Translations under genes and position numbers: made by a program
Source: Cupriavidus sp. IDO
Lineage (GTDB): Bacteria > Pseudomonadota > Gammaproteobacteria > Burkholderiales > Burkholderiaceae
Direction of reading: 5' to 3'
Assembly: GCF_000812465.1 (NCBI RefSeq)
Contig: NZ_JWMA01000192.1
Location: forward strand, 1 to 60,693
Length of the DNA: 60,693 nt
Notes under the pieces: generated by a model
Databases searched by the model: none
What the model saw: the letters and a program-made list of their open reading frames with translations, nothing else
Told to the model about the DNA's origin: nothing
In this document: one piece after another, positions 43,578 to 52,493 of the stretch
Layout of the letters: every line of letters starts with the position of its first letter
Position numbering within the stretch: position 1 is the stretch's first letter

Positions 43578-44759
43578 TTAATTGCGCTCGACTGCCAGCG
43601 CCACGCCCATGCCGCCGCCGATGCACAGCGAAGCCAGGCCCTTCTTGGCATCGCGGCGCTTCATTTCATGCAGCAGCGTCACCAGGATACGGCAGCCCGA
43701 CGCGCCGATCGGATGGCCAATGGCAATCGCGCCGCCATTGACGTTGACCTTGGAGGTATCCCAGCCCATCTGCTGGTGCACGGCCAGCGCCTGCGCCGCG
43801 AAGGCCTCGTTGATCTCCATCAGGTCCAGTTCCTGCGGGGTCCAGCCGGCACGCGACAGCGCCCGCTTGGAGGCCGGCACCGGGCCCATGCCCATCACCT
43901 TCGGGTCGACGCCGGCGTTGGCGTAGCTCTTGATCGTGGCCAGCGGCGTCAGGCCCAGTTCCTTGGCCTTGGCAGCCGACATCACCACCACCGCGGCGGC
44001 GCCGTCGTTCAGGCCCGAGGCATTGGCGGCCGTGACCGTGCCGGCCTTGTCGAAGGCGGGCTTCAGGCCGGACATGCTGTCCAGCGTAGCGCCATGGCGG
44101 ACAAACTCGTCCGTGGCGAACGCCACCGGATCGCCCTTGCGCTGCGGAATCAGCACCGGCACGATTTCCTCGGCAAACTTGCCGGCCTTCTGCGCGGCCT
44201 CGGCCTTGTTCTGCGAGCCCACGGCGAATTCATCCTGCGCTTCGCGCGTGATGCCGTACTCCTTGGCAACGTTCTCGGCGGTGATGCCCATGTGGTACTG
44301 GTTGTAGACGTCCCACAGGCCGTCCACGATCATGGTGTCGACCAGCTTGGCGTCGCCCATGCGGAAGCCGTCGCGCGAGCCCGGCAGCACGTGCGGTGCG
44401 GCGCTCATGTTCTCCTGGCCACCGGCCACCACGATCTCGGCGTCGCCGGCCATGATCGCATTGGCAGCCAGCATCACGGCCTTCAGGCCCGAGCCGCACA
44501 CCTTGTTGATGGTCATGGCCGGAACCATGGCGGGCAGGCCGGCCTTGATGGCCGCCTGGCGGGCCGGGTTCTGGCCCGAGCCGGCGGCCAGCACCTGGCC
44601 CATGATCACTTCGCTGACCTGGTCCGGCTTCACGCCGGCGCGCTCCAGCGCGGCCTTGATAACGATGGCGCCCAGTTCCGGGGCGGGAATCTTGGCGAGC
44701 GAGCCGCCGAACTTGCCGACCGCGGTGCGGGCGGCGGAAACGATGACAACGTCAGTCAT
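43578..44759 (-). CDS. phaA: Acetyl-CoA acetyltransferase (beta-ketothiolase) PhaA
   Basis: A 393-residue biosynthetic thiolase that joins two acetyl-CoA into acetoacetyl-CoA. The nucleophilic Cys is in INKVCGSGLKAV, the His in AIGHPIGASG and the second Cys in SLCIGGGMG. MDRRNA-side details: AGAGGA precedes the ATG at 44759. The protein matches C. necator PhaA except for scattered conservative changes. It lies between phaC (81 bp upstream) and phaB. Confidence 0.97.
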   Translation of the reverse strand: MTDVVIVSAARTAVGKFGGSLAKIPAPELGAIVIKAALERAGVKPDQVSEVIMGQVLAAGSGQNPARQAAIKAGLPAMVPAMTINKVCGSGLKAVMLAANAIMAGDAEIVVAGGQENMSAAPHVLPGSRDGFRMGDAKLVDTMIVDGLWDVYNQYHMGITAENVAKEYGITREAQDEFAVGSQNKAEAAQKAGKFAEEIVPVLIPQRKGDPVAFATDEFVRHGATLDSMSGLKPAFDKAGTVTAANASGLNDGAAAVVVMSAAKAKELGLTPLATIKSYANAGVDPKVMGMGPVPASKRALSRAGWTPQELDLMEINEAFAAQALAVHQQMGWDTSKVNVNGGAIAIGHPIGASGCRILVTLLHEMKRRDAKKGLASLCIGGGMGVALAVERN

Positions 44760-44840
44760 TTGAAGTCCTCTCGATAGAAACGGAAGGTCCGCGGAGCTGG
44801 CCGGCCCCAGTATCAGGCAGCCAGCCAGCTTCGCAAAAAG

Positions 44841-46619
44841 TCATGCCTTGGCTTTGACGTAACGCCCAGGCGCGGGTTCGATCGCGGTGTAGCGCGCGTT
44901 GCCATACTCGGCAGGCGCGGCATGTTTGGCGCCGGCCTGCTTGCCGAGCCACGCCATCCAGTCCGGCCACCAGCTGCCACGGTGCTCCTGCGCCCCGCCC
45001 AGCCAGTCGTGCGCCGATTCCGGCAGCGCATCGTTGGTCCAATAGCTGCGCTTGTTCTTGGCCGGCGGGTTGATCACGCCGGCAATGTGGCCGGAAGCCC
45101 CCAGCACGAAACGCAGCTTGTTCTTCAGGAGCGGTGTCGACGCGTAGGCCGCGGTCCACGGCACGATGTGGTCTTCGCGCGAACCGTAGATATAGGTCGG
45201 CACATCGATGCTGCCCAGATCCACAGGGGCATTGCACACGGTCAGCTTGCCCGGCACCTTCAGCTCATCCTGCAGGTAGGTGTGGCGCAGGTACCAGCAG
45301 TACCACGGCCCCGGCAGGTTGGTGGCGTCGCCGTTCCAGAACAGCAGGTCGAACGGCACCGGCGTATTGCCCTTCAGGTAGTTGTCGACGACGTAGTTCC
45401 AGACCAGGTCGTTGGGCCGCAGGAAGGAGAACGTATTGGCCAGCTCCACGCCGCGCAGCAGCCCGCAAGGTGCGCCGGCCCCGCCACCCAAAGTGGCTTC
45501 GCGCAGCTGGACGTGGGCTTCGTCGACGAAGACATCGAGGATGCCGGTGTCGGCAAAATCGAGCAGTGTGGTCAGCAGCGTCAGGCTGGCCGCGGGCTTC
45601 TCGCCGCGCGCGGCGAGCACCGCCAGCGCGGTCGAGATGATCGTGCCGCCGACACAGAAGCCGAGCACGTTGATCTTGTCCTGGCCGCTGATCTCGCGCA
45701 CCACTTCGATCGCACGGATGGCCGCGTGCTCGATGAAATCGTCCCAGGTACTCTCGGCCATGCTCGCGTCAGGATTGCGCCACGACACCAGGAACACCGT
45801 GTGGCCCTGCTCCACCGCATGCCGCACCAGCGAGCTTTCGGGCTGCAGGTCGAGGATGTAGTACTTGTTGATGCACGGCGGCACCAGCAACAGTGGGCGC
45901 GCATAGACCTTGTCGGTCAGCGGCTTGTATTGCAGCAGCTGGAAGTATTCGTTCTCGTAGACCACTGCGCCTTCGGTGACCGCCACGTTGCGGCCCACCT
46001 CGAACGCGGTTTCGTCGGTCTGCGAGATCTTGCCTCGGCCCAGGTCGGCCAGCATGTTGCGCACGCCATTGCGCAGCGATTCGCCGCCGGATTCGATCAG
46101 GCGGTTCTGTGCGTCGGGATTAGTCGCGAGAAAGTTCGCCGGCGACATGGCGTCCACCCACTGCGAGATCGCAAAGCGGATGCGCTGACGGGTCTTGGCG
46201 TCGCCCTCGACGGCATCGGCCAGGGCTGTCATGGCGCGCGCATTGAGCAGGTAGAACGCCGCGGCGTAACGGTATGGCGCATTTTTGCGCCAGGCATCGC
46301 TGGCAAAGCGCCGGTCATGCACATGGCCGGCCGACTCGACGTCGCCTTCGGCAAGGCCGCGCCAAAGCTCGGCAAAGTCCTGCATGTAGCGTTGCTGGAT
46401 CTCGGCCATCTGCGCCGGGTCGATCTTGACCCCGGCCAGCGCCTGGCCTGTCAGCGCCTCGAACCCCGGGAAGCCCGGGGATGCGCCATTGCCCGCGGAG
46501 GGCTGCCACTGACGGGACCACTCCAGCCATGTAGCTGGATCCAATGGCCCCGGCGGAAACTTAAACGGTTGGGACTTACCTTCCGAAGTGGAAGCTGCCG
46601 CACCTTTGCCGGTCGCCAT
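44841..46619 (-). CDS. phaC: Class I poly(3-hydroxybutyrate) polymerase PhaC
   Basis: A 592-residue PHA synthase, three residues longer than my recollection of C. necator H16 PhaC1 (589). The lipase-like box GFCVGG holds the nucleophile Cys322. The Asp of the triad is in YIYGSREDHIVPW and the His in LGASGHIAGVINPP. The N-terminal region (about 200 residues) is the more variable part involved in granule binding and dimerisation; an insertion between EWSRQWQPS and GFEALTGQ accounts for the length change. The ATG at 46619 follows AGAGAGA. The enzyme polymerises (R)-3-hydroxyacyl-CoA at the granule surface. First gene of phaCAB, with a leader of about 265 nt. Confidence 0.97.
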   Translation of the reverse strand: MATGKGAAASTSEGKSQPFKFPPGPLDPATWLEWSRQWQPSAGNGASPGFPGFEALTGQALAGVKIDPAQMAEIQQRYMQDFAELWRGLAEGDVESAGHVHDRRFASDAWRKNAPYRYAAAFYLLNARAMTALADAVEGDAKTRQRIRFAISQWVDAMSPANFLATNPDAQNRLIESGGESLRNGVRNMLADLGRGKISQTDETAFEVGRNVAVTEGAVVYENEYFQLLQYKPLTDKVYARPLLLVPPCINKYYILDLQPESSLVRHAVEQGHTVFLVSWRNPDASMAESTWDDFIEHAAIRAIEVVREISGQDKINVLGFCVGGTIISTALAVLAARGEKPAASLTLLTTLLDFADTGILDVFVDEAHVQLREATLGGGAGAPCGLLRGVELANTFSFLRPNDLVWNYVVDNYLKGNTPVPFDLLFWNGDATNLPGPWYCWYLRHTYLQDELKVPGKLTVCNAPVDLGSIDVPTYIYGSREDHIVPWTAAYASTPLLKNKLRFVLGASGHIAGVINPPAKNKRSYWTNDALPESAHDWLGGAQEHRGSWWPDWMAWLGKQAGAKHAAPAEYGNARYTAIEPAPGRYVKAKA

Positions 46620-46697
46620 GATGTATTCGTCTCTCTGCCGTCGCTGTTCGAGACCGGCTCCCGGGCATTGCCCTGGCCGGCACTTATGCATCTGGAT

Positions 46698-46790
46698 GAC
46701 GCTATCCAAATGACTCTGGCGACTTCAGCCCGACTACCGGACACACCAGTACAGTCAAATGCATCACTATCCAGTCATTTGGATAGCGTC
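46698..46790 (-). promoter_or_regulatory. 17-bp perfect inverted repeat in the phaC leader with an alternative hairpin
   Basis: GACGCTATCCAAATGAC (46698-46714) and its exact reverse complement (46774-46790) are separated by 59 bp, between the phaC promoter and the ATG. In the transcript the first arm contains CTATCC, which can also pair with an adjacent GGATAG (46773-46768) across an 8-nt loop. The two pairings exclude each other. It could be an RNA switch or a paired operator. Confidence 0.6.
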
Positions 46791-46890
46791 CTCCCACCGG
46801 CCCGCACCGACGCTTCGGCTGGCAGCGTCATGCGGTATGCTTGCCGGCAAAAACCAAGGAATCTGCGAGGATTCCGAGACATTCGAGGCC

Positions 46891-46920
46891 ATTGTTGCCT
46901 TGCAATGCGCGCGCTGTCAA
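46891..46920 (-). promoter_or_regulatory. phaC promoter
   Basis: On the minus strand TTGACA (46920-46915), an 18-bp spacer and AACAAT (46896-46891) match the known phaCAB promoter of C. necator as I remember it, including the flanking ATTGCAAGGC. Transcription would start near 46884, giving a leader of about 265 nt. The remainder of the 407-bp gap 46620-47026 includes the inverted repeat and the upstream region of the divergent small gene. Confidence 0.85.
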
Positions 46921-47026
46921 TGCGGAATACCGCCTCGCCTGCACCCACTCCAAAACCTACCCCGCGGTATGGCGCGAGGTCGCCGATGGCCAGTGCAGCA
47001 CCTTATACGAGAAGGATGAAATTCTG

Positions 47027-47281
47027 ATGTACATCGTTGCCATCGGCTGGATCTATGTGGCGCTGATGATGGCGATCACCGAAACGAACATTGTGGCCGG
47101 CGTTGCGACGTTCCTGCTCTATGGCGTCGCGCCGGTATCCATCGTGCTCTACATCATGGGAACGCCCGGGCGGCGCCAGCGGCGCAAGGCCGAGGAAGCG
47201 CGCACGGAACAGGCGGCAAAAGAGGAAGGGAAGGAAGCGGGAAAGGAAAGTAGCAAAGCGGGCGGCGCCGGCAAAGACTGA
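47027..47281 (+). CDS. Small membrane protein divergent from phaC
   Basis: An 84-residue protein with two hydrophobic helices (VAIGWIYVALMMAI, about residues 4-18, and VAGVATFLLYGVAPVSIVLYI, about 23-43) followed by a basic segment and a charged, Lys/Glu-rich tail. AAGGA precedes the ATG at 47027. As far as I recall, the same gene lies in this position in C. necator, so it is a conserved neighbour of phaC. No function is known to me; the tail may face the cytoplasm. Confidence 0.75.
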   Translation: MYIVAIGWIYVALMMAITETNIVAGVATFLLYGVAPVSIVLYIMGTPGRRQRRKAEEARTEQAAKEEGKEAGKESSKAGGAGKD

Positions 47282-47309
47282 GTCGCCGCCGGCCAAGTCT
47301 GGAACACTG

Positions 47310-48107
47310 TCAGGCGTCGAGCCAGATCAGGCTGGCCATGCGGCCGGTCACGCCGTCACGTCGATACGAGTAGAAGCGCCGGGCATCGGCCACGGTGCAG
47401 GTATCGCCGCCATAGACGTCGGTGCAGCCGGCGCGGCCCAGCCGCGTGCGTGCCAGCGCATAGAGGTCAGCCATGTACTTGCCCGGCGCACCGGCGCGGA
47501 AGGCGGCCTCGATTGCAGGCTCCTCTCCGGGCCGGGCCTGCGCGAGGAATGCCTCGCGCACTTCGGCGCCGACCTCGAAGGCCTCCGGCCCGATTGCCGG
47601 ACCCAGCCAGGCCAGCCAGCGCGCGCTGGCATTGCCTGACGCTGCCTGCATGCGCGCGAGCGTGGCTTCGACCACGCCGCCGCAAAGGCCTCGCCAGCCC
47701 GCATGCGCCGCGCCGACGACAGTCCCGGCGGTATCGCACAGCAGTACCGGCAGGCAATCGGCCGTCATCACCGCGCAAACCAGGCCCGGTGTCACCGCGA
47801 GGCTGGCATCGGCCTGCGGCACGGCTTCCCGTGGCGCCGCAATGTGGTCCACCGTGGCGACCGCGCAGCCGTGCACCTGCTCCAGCCACAGCGGCATCGC
47901 CGGCAGGCAGGCGGCAAGCCGGGCACGGTTCGTTGCCACGTCGCCCGGAACATCGCCGACATGCGTACCCAGGTTCAGGCCACCCTTGCTGCCGTCAGCC
48001 AGCCCGTACGGGCCACTGCTGACGCCGCCCTGCCGGGTGGTCGCCAGCGCGCGCACGCGGGCCGGGGCCGGCCAGTCGGGCACCAGCCACGACGGATCAC
48101 GCGTCAT
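47310..48107 (-). CDS. pgeF: Peptidoglycan editing factor PgeF (laccase-domain, YfiH family)
   Basis: A 265-residue protein of the former multicopper-oxidase-like family, now known to remove wrongly added L-Ser from UDP-MurNAc peptides. The three metal and active-site segments are present: WLEQVHGCAV, VMTADCLPVLLCD and AAHAGWRGLCGGVV. GLNLGTHVGD and CTVADARRFYSYRRDG are other family blocks. The start overlaps the rluD stop by about 11 bp (an ATG six bases earlier is also possible), so the two are translationally coupled. Confidence 0.92.
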   Translation of the reverse strand: MTRDPSWLVPDWPAPARVRALATTRQGGVSSGPYGLADGSKGGLNLGTHVGDVPGDVATNRARLAACLPAMPLWLEQVHGCAVATVDHIAAPREAVPQADASLAVTPGLVCAVMTADCLPVLLCDTAGTVVGAAHAGWRGLCGGVVEATLARMQAASGNASARWLAWLGPAIGPEAFEVGAEVREAFLAQARPGEEPAIEAAFRAGAPGKYMADLYALARTRLGRAGCTDVYGGDTCTVADARRFYSYRRDGVTGRMASLIWLDA

Positions 48108-49317
48108 CGTCATCCTCGTCGTCCTCGTCCCAGCCTGCCTCGCCGTCCTCGCCGCCTTCCCAGACTTCCTCCCAGGCTTCGTCCTCATGGGCCTCGGCGG
48201 CGCTTTCGAGGTCGAGTGCATCGATCAGTGCCTGCAGGTCCTCCGGCGGCTGCGCCTTCCACGAAATAGCCCTGCCGGTGACCGGGTGCACCAGGCCAAG
48301 CTTGTAGGCATGCAGCGCCTGGCGCGTGAATGGCACCGGCAGTGGCACGCGGATGGCCGGGCGCTGCCCGCGCTGCGTGGCACGGAAATAGACCGGATCG
48401 CCCACCAGCGGATGGCCGATCGATTCGAAATGCACGCGGATCTGGTGCGTGCGCCCGGTCTCGAGCTGGCACATCACCATCGACACAAAGCCGCGTCCGA
48501 GCGGCACCGTGGCAAGCGTGCGGAAATGCGTGCGCGAGGGCTTGCCGCTGTTGGTATGGACAATGGCCATGCGCGTGCGCTCGCGCGGATCGCGGCCGAT
48601 GGGGGCGTCGATGGTGCCTTCTTCATAGGTGTGGCCCCAAACCAGCGCGATATAGGTCCGCTTGACGGTACGGGCCTGCAGCTGCCGCACCAGGTCGGTC
48701 TGCGCAGTCAGCGTGCGCGCCACCACCATCAGGCCCGAGGTTTCCTTGTCGAGCCGATGCACGATGCCCGCGCGCGGCAGTGCCGCGGACTCCGGGAAGC
48801 GATGGAGCAGCCCGTTGAGCACGGTACCGCTCCAGTTGCCCGCCGCCGGATGCACCACCAGCCCGGCGGGCTTGTTGATCACCAGCAGCGTGGCATCTTG
48901 GTAGACGATGTCGAGCGGCACGTCCTCCGGCGAAAATGCCTGCGATTCCGGCGCGGCCTGCGGCTTCACCTCGATCAGGTTGCCCATCTGCACGGCATCG
49001 CGCGGGCGGCGCACTTCTCCGTTTACGCGTACCGCGCCGCTTTCGATCCATTGCTGGATGCGGCTGCGCGAAAATTCGCTGAAGTGGCGGGCAAGCAATT
49101 TATCGAGACGTTCGCCGTGTGCGGCGCTGTCGACTTCGAGCGAAAGGGTGATTGCGGAGGGATCGGCGGGTGCGGCCTGAGCCTCGCCGGCAAAGTCTTG
49201 GAGTGCCTCCGATTCGGCCACGGAGGCCGCTGCGCGCACGCGTTCGGGCGGGAGCCCCCCAATGCCGGTTTCGGCCTGAGGGCTTGGGCTATAATGCTTG
49301 ACGCTATTTTTCTTCAT
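48097..49317 (-). CDS. rluD: 23S rRNA pseudouridine synthase RluD
   Basis: A 406-residue enzyme that makes pseudouridines 1911, 1915 and 1917 in helix 69 of 23S rRNA. An S4 domain (ERLDKLLARHFSEFSRSRIQQW) is followed by the catalytic domain with HRLDKETSGLMVVAR, including the catalytic Asp. GRTHQIRVHFESIGHPLVGD is the RluD/RluA signature. The N-terminal 50 residues are low in conservation, so the start at 49317 is uncertain. The C-terminus is an unusual acidic tail of about 30 residues, mostly Asp and Glu. Its start lies only 16 bp from that of bamD. Confidence 0.92.
   Translation of the reverse strand: MKKNSVKHYSPSPQAETGIGGLPPERVRAAASVAESEALQDFAGEAQAAPADPSAITLSLEVDSAAHGERLDKLLARHFSEFSRSRIQQWIESGAVRVNGEVRRPRDAVQMGNLIEVKPQAAPESQAFSPEDVPLDIVYQDATLLVINKPAGLVVHPAAGNWSGTVLNGLLHRFPESAALPRAGIVHRLDKETSGLMVVARTLTAQTDLVRQLQARTVKRTYIALVWGHTYEEGTIDAPIGRDPRERTRMAIVHTNSGKPSRTHFRTLATVPLGRGFVSMVMCQLETGRTHQIRVHFESIGHPLVGDPVYFRATQRGQRPAIRVPLPVPFTRQALHAYKLGLVHPVTGRAISWKAQPPEDLQALIDALDLESAAEAHEDEAWEEVWEGGEDGEAGWDEDDEDDDDA
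49290..49295 (+). promoter_or_regulatory. TATAAT box of bamD
   Basis: A perfect TATAAT lies 38 bp before the bamD ATG, with a weak -35 (GGTTTC, 49267-49272) at 17 bp. It falls inside the first codons of rluD if that gene starts at 49317. Confidence 0.6.
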
Positions 49318-49333
49318 CCGGGATACGTTGCCC

Positions 49334-50164
49334 ATGCAATTGCTGAGCATGAAACGCGCAAGCTTGCGCGCGAGATTTGGAGCGATTCTGCTCGCAGGCG
49401 GCTGCGTCATGCTGTCGGCATGCGGCCTGCTCGCAGACCAGCCCGACGAAACTGCCGGCTGGTCGGCCAACAAATTATATTCGGAAGCCAAGGATGCGCT
49501 CGATGGCGGCGACTTTACGCGCGCCGTCAAGCTGTACGAGAAGCTCGAGGGCCGCTATCCCTTTGGCCGCTACGCCCAGCAGGCGCAGATCGACACCGCC
49601 TACGCCAGCTACAAGGATGGCGAGACGGCTGCCGCGCTGGCCGCGGTGGACCGCTTCATCCAGCTCCACCCGAACCACCCGAACATCGATTACGCCTACT
49701 ACCTCAAGGGCCTGATCAACTTCAACGACAACCTGGGCTGGCTTGGCCGCTTTTCCGGCCAGGACCTGAGCGAGCGCGACCCCAAGGCCGCCCGCGCCGC
49801 GTATGACTCGTTCAACACGCTGATCACCAAGTACCCGGACAGCAAGTACACGCCTGACGCCGCCGCGCGCATGCAGTACATCGTCAACTCGCTGGCGCAG
49901 CACGAAGTGCACGCCGCGCGCTACTACTACAAGCGCGGCGCCTACCTGGCCGCGGTCAACCGCGCGCAGCAGGCGCTCAAGGACTATGACGGCGCGCCGG
50001 CGAACGAGGAAGCGCTGTACATCATGATCCGCTCGTACGATTCGCTCGGCATGAAGGACCTGCGCGACGATACCGCCCGCGTGATGGAGCGCAACTATCC
50101 GAACAGCGACTTCATCAAGTACGGCGAGCGGAAGAAGGACAAGGCCTGGTGGGAAGTGTTCTGA
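49334..50164 (+). CDS. bamD: Outer membrane assembly lipoprotein BamD
   Basis: A 276-residue lipoprotein with lipobox MLSAC near residue 36 of the chosen start, then TPR-like repeats: LYSEAKDALDGGDFTRAVKLYEKLEGRYPFGRYA, followed by SYKDGETAAALAAVDRFIQLHP and more. LNDNLGWLGRFS-type text (NFNDNLGWLGRFSGQDLSERD) and the ending KAWWEVF are diagnostic of BamD/ComL. It is essential for beta-barrel insertion by the BAM complex. ATG 49334 is used; ATG 49349 would give a shorter signal peptide. Confidence 0.94.
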   Translation: MQLLSMKRASLRARFGAILLAGGCVMLSACGLLADQPDETAGWSANKLYSEAKDALDGGDFTRAVKLYEKLEGRYPFGRYAQQAQIDTAYASYKDGETAAALAAVDRFIQLHPNHPNIDYAYYLKGLINFNDNLGWLGRFSGQDLSERDPKAARAAYDSFNTLITKYPDSKYTPDAAARMQYIVNSLAQHEVHAARYYYKRGAYLAAVNRAQQALKDYDGAPANEEALYIMIRSYDSLGMKDLRDDTARVMERNYPNSDFIKYGERKKDKAWWEVF

Positions 50165-50193
50165 GCCTGGCCAACACTCAGCCGCATCAATAG

Positions 50194-50228
50194 AAAACGG
50201 GACGTGTCGAAGAGACCGTCCCGTTTTT
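50194..50228 (+). terminator. Intrinsic terminator of bamD
   Basis: AAAACGGGAC and GTCCCGTTTTT form the stem with a loop of about 14 nt, 30 nt after the bamD stop. The repeated A and T ends let it work in both directions for the convergent dinG-like gene. Confidence 0.8.
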
Positions 50229-50255
50229 CCATGGCCGCAACCGCTTCCGCGGGCC

Positions 50256-52457
50256 TTAGTCTTCCTGGGCCCCAGCAGTGTCGGCCTGCCCCATTGCCAC
50301 GCCGCTCTCCTCCACGCCGCGCAACGACTCCAGGAAGCGCACCACCGTCTGCGCCTCGCGCGTGCGGGTGAACGGCGGCAGGCTCTGCCAGATCTGGCGG
50401 CCGTAGGGCTTCTCGACCAGGCGCGTGTCGCAGATGGCCAGCACGCCGCGATCCGATTCCGAGCGGATCAACCGCCCGGCGCCCTGCTTCAGCGTGATCA
50501 CGGCATGCGGCAGCTGGTGCACGGCGAACGGGCTCAGGCCCTTCTTCTGCAGTACCTCCATGCGCGCAGCCAGCACCGGGTCGTCGGGCGGCGCGAACGG
50601 CAGCTTGTCGATGATGACCAGCGACAGCGCCTCGCCGCGCACGTCCACGCCTTCCCAGAAGCTCTGGCTGCCGACCAGCACGGCGTTGCCCAGCTCACGG
50701 AAGCGGTCGAGCAGCTCGGTACGGCTGGCCTGCCCCTGCACCAGCAGCGGCAGGTTCAGCCCGCGTTCTGCAAATGCGTCATACAGCAGGTCCGAGGCAC
50801 GCTGCACGGCGCGCAGCGTCGTGCACAGCAGGAACGTGCGCCCGCCCGCGGCCTCGATCAGCGGCAGCGCGGCAGCCACCACCGCATCGGTGAACTGCGG
50901 CGATTGCGGCGGCGGCATGTCGCGCGGCACGTACAGCAGCCCCTGCTTTGCGTAGTCGAACGGGCTGGGCAGCGTCAGCGAGCGGTCCTTGTCGAGGCCG
51001 AGCTGCGCCGCGTAGTGGGTGAAGTTCCCTTTTACCGACAACGTGGCCGAGGTAAAGACCCACGCACGCGGCTGCCCCTCGCGCTGGCGCGAGAAGATCG
51101 GCGCGATCGAGAGCGGCGTGCGGTGCAGCTGCACGGTATGCGAAAAAACCTCGACCCAGCGCACGGTCTCGGGCCCTGCCGGCGCGGCAACGGCATCGCC
51201 GTCGCCCGTGGGCGCCGCCGGCGCTGCCTTGCCTTCGTCGCGCCACGCGGAAAGGCGGTTCGCCAGCTCCAGCGCGCGGCGATGGCATTGCTGCAGCGAC
51301 TCGGCACGCTCGGCCTGGCTCTCGAGCATCCCGACGAACTCGGACAGCGCTGCGTCCAGCGCATCCAGCGTCTCGAAGAAGGGCTCGGACATCCGCGCAT
51401 CGGCCTCGATCTGGCCAAGCGCAAGGCGTACGTTGTCCTTGCTGAACGCCAGCCGCAGGTCGCGCGTGGCGCGTTCCAGGGGCGCAGCCAGCTGCACCCA
51501 GTCCACGGCATCGCGTGCATGTGAGAGGCCTTCGGCCACCGTGTCACGGGCGATTTCCAGCAGCTGGCTGGTCGACAGGGTCTCGCCGAAGAACAGCGTC
51601 GCGGTTTCCGGCAACTGGTGCGCTTCGTCGAAGATCACCGTATTGGCGGCGGGAAGCAGTTCCGCCATGCCGGTGTCGCGCAGCACCACATCGGCAAAGA
51701 ACAGATGGTGGTTGACCACCACCACGTCCGCCTGCTGGGCTTCCTTGCGGGCCCGCATGACGAAGCATTCCTTGTAGTTGGGACACTCCGAGCCCAGGCA
51801 ATTGTCGCGCGTCGAGGTAACCATCTGCCATACCGGCGCATTCTCGGGCACCGCGGCCAGCTCCGCCTTGTCGCCGGAAGCGGTCTCCTTGGCAAAGCGC
51901 GCAATCTCGCGCAGCCACGCCGCATCCTGGCGCGAGGCGAGCCGGCCGTTGGCCTGCGCGCGCTCCAGGTGATAGTGGCAGACGTAGTTGGCGCGCCCCT
52001 TCAGCAATGCCACCGAGATCGGCACATTCAGCGCATGGCGCACGGTTGGAATGTCGCGCAGGTACAGCTGGTCCTGCAGGTTCTTGGTGCCGGTGGACAA
52101 GATTACCTTGCCGCCCCACAGCATTGCCGGCACCAGGTAAGCGTAGGTCTTGCCGGTGCCGGTGCCGGCCTCGACGATGACGGACTGGCTCTGCTCGATC
52201 GCCCCCGCCACGGCCTCGGCCATCTGCTGTTGCGACCCGCGCGGCCGGTAGCCGGGAATGGCCTGCGCCAGCGTGCCTGTGTCGGCAAAGATGGTCGCCA
52301 GTTGCGCGGCGTGCTCCGCTGCGCTGCTGGCGGGCGATGCCGGCACAATGGCTTCGTCCGGCGCGTCGGTGGTGGCTGACGGCTCGGGCAGGTCGGTAGG
52401 ATCGGACAGGTCGGACAAAGTCGGGGGGTTGCTCAGGTGCCCCGCCGCAACATGCAC
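50256..52457 (-). CDS. dinG: ATP-dependent DNA helicase DinG/YoaA family
   Basis: A 733-residue XPD-like superfamily 2 helicase. Walker A is in VEAGTGTGKTYAYLVPAM, the DEAH box in VIFDEAHQLPETA and the C-terminal motifs in VGSQSFWEGVDVRGEALS and QGAGRLIRSESDRG. The iron-sulfur cluster Cys appear in NYVCHYHLER and NCLGSECPNYKECFVMRAR. The protein unwinds R-loops and branched DNA during repair. The first 60 residues are Pro/Ser/Asp-rich and probably disordered. YoaA is an alternative name for the same family. Confidence 0.9.
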   Translation of the reverse strand: MHVAAGHLSNPPTLSDLSDPTDLPEPSATTDAPDEAIVPASPASSAAEHAAQLATIFADTGTLAQAIPGYRPRGSQQQMAEAVAGAIEQSQSVIVEAGTGTGKTYAYLVPAMLWGGKVILSTGTKNLQDQLYLRDIPTVRHALNVPISVALLKGRANYVCHYHLERAQANGRLASRQDAAWLREIARFAKETASGDKAELAAVPENAPVWQMVTSTRDNCLGSECPNYKECFVMRARKEAQQADVVVVNHHLFFADVVLRDTGMAELLPAANTVIFDEAHQLPETATLFFGETLSTSQLLEIARDTVAEGLSHARDAVDWVQLAAPLERATRDLRLAFSKDNVRLALGQIEADARMSEPFFETLDALDAALSEFVGMLESQAERAESLQQCHRRALELANRLSAWRDEGKAAPAAPTGDGDAVAAPAGPETVRWVEVFSHTVQLHRTPLSIAPIFSRQREGQPRAWVFTSATLSVKGNFTHYAAQLGLDKDRSLTLPSPFDYAKQGLLYVPRDMPPPQSPQFTDAVVAAALPLIEAAGGRTFLLCTTLRAVQRASDLLYDAFAERGLNLPLLVQGQASRTELLDRFRELGNAVLVGSQSFWEGVDVRGEALSLVIIDKLPFAPPDDPVLAARMEVLQKKGLSPFAVHQLPHAVITLKQGAGRLIRSESDRGVLAICDTRLVEKPYGRQIWQSLPPFTRTREAQTVVRFLESLRGVEESGVAMGQADTAGAQED

Positions 52458-52493
52458 GGCATGCGCGGCGGGTGGATTGGGTCAGGAGGAGGA

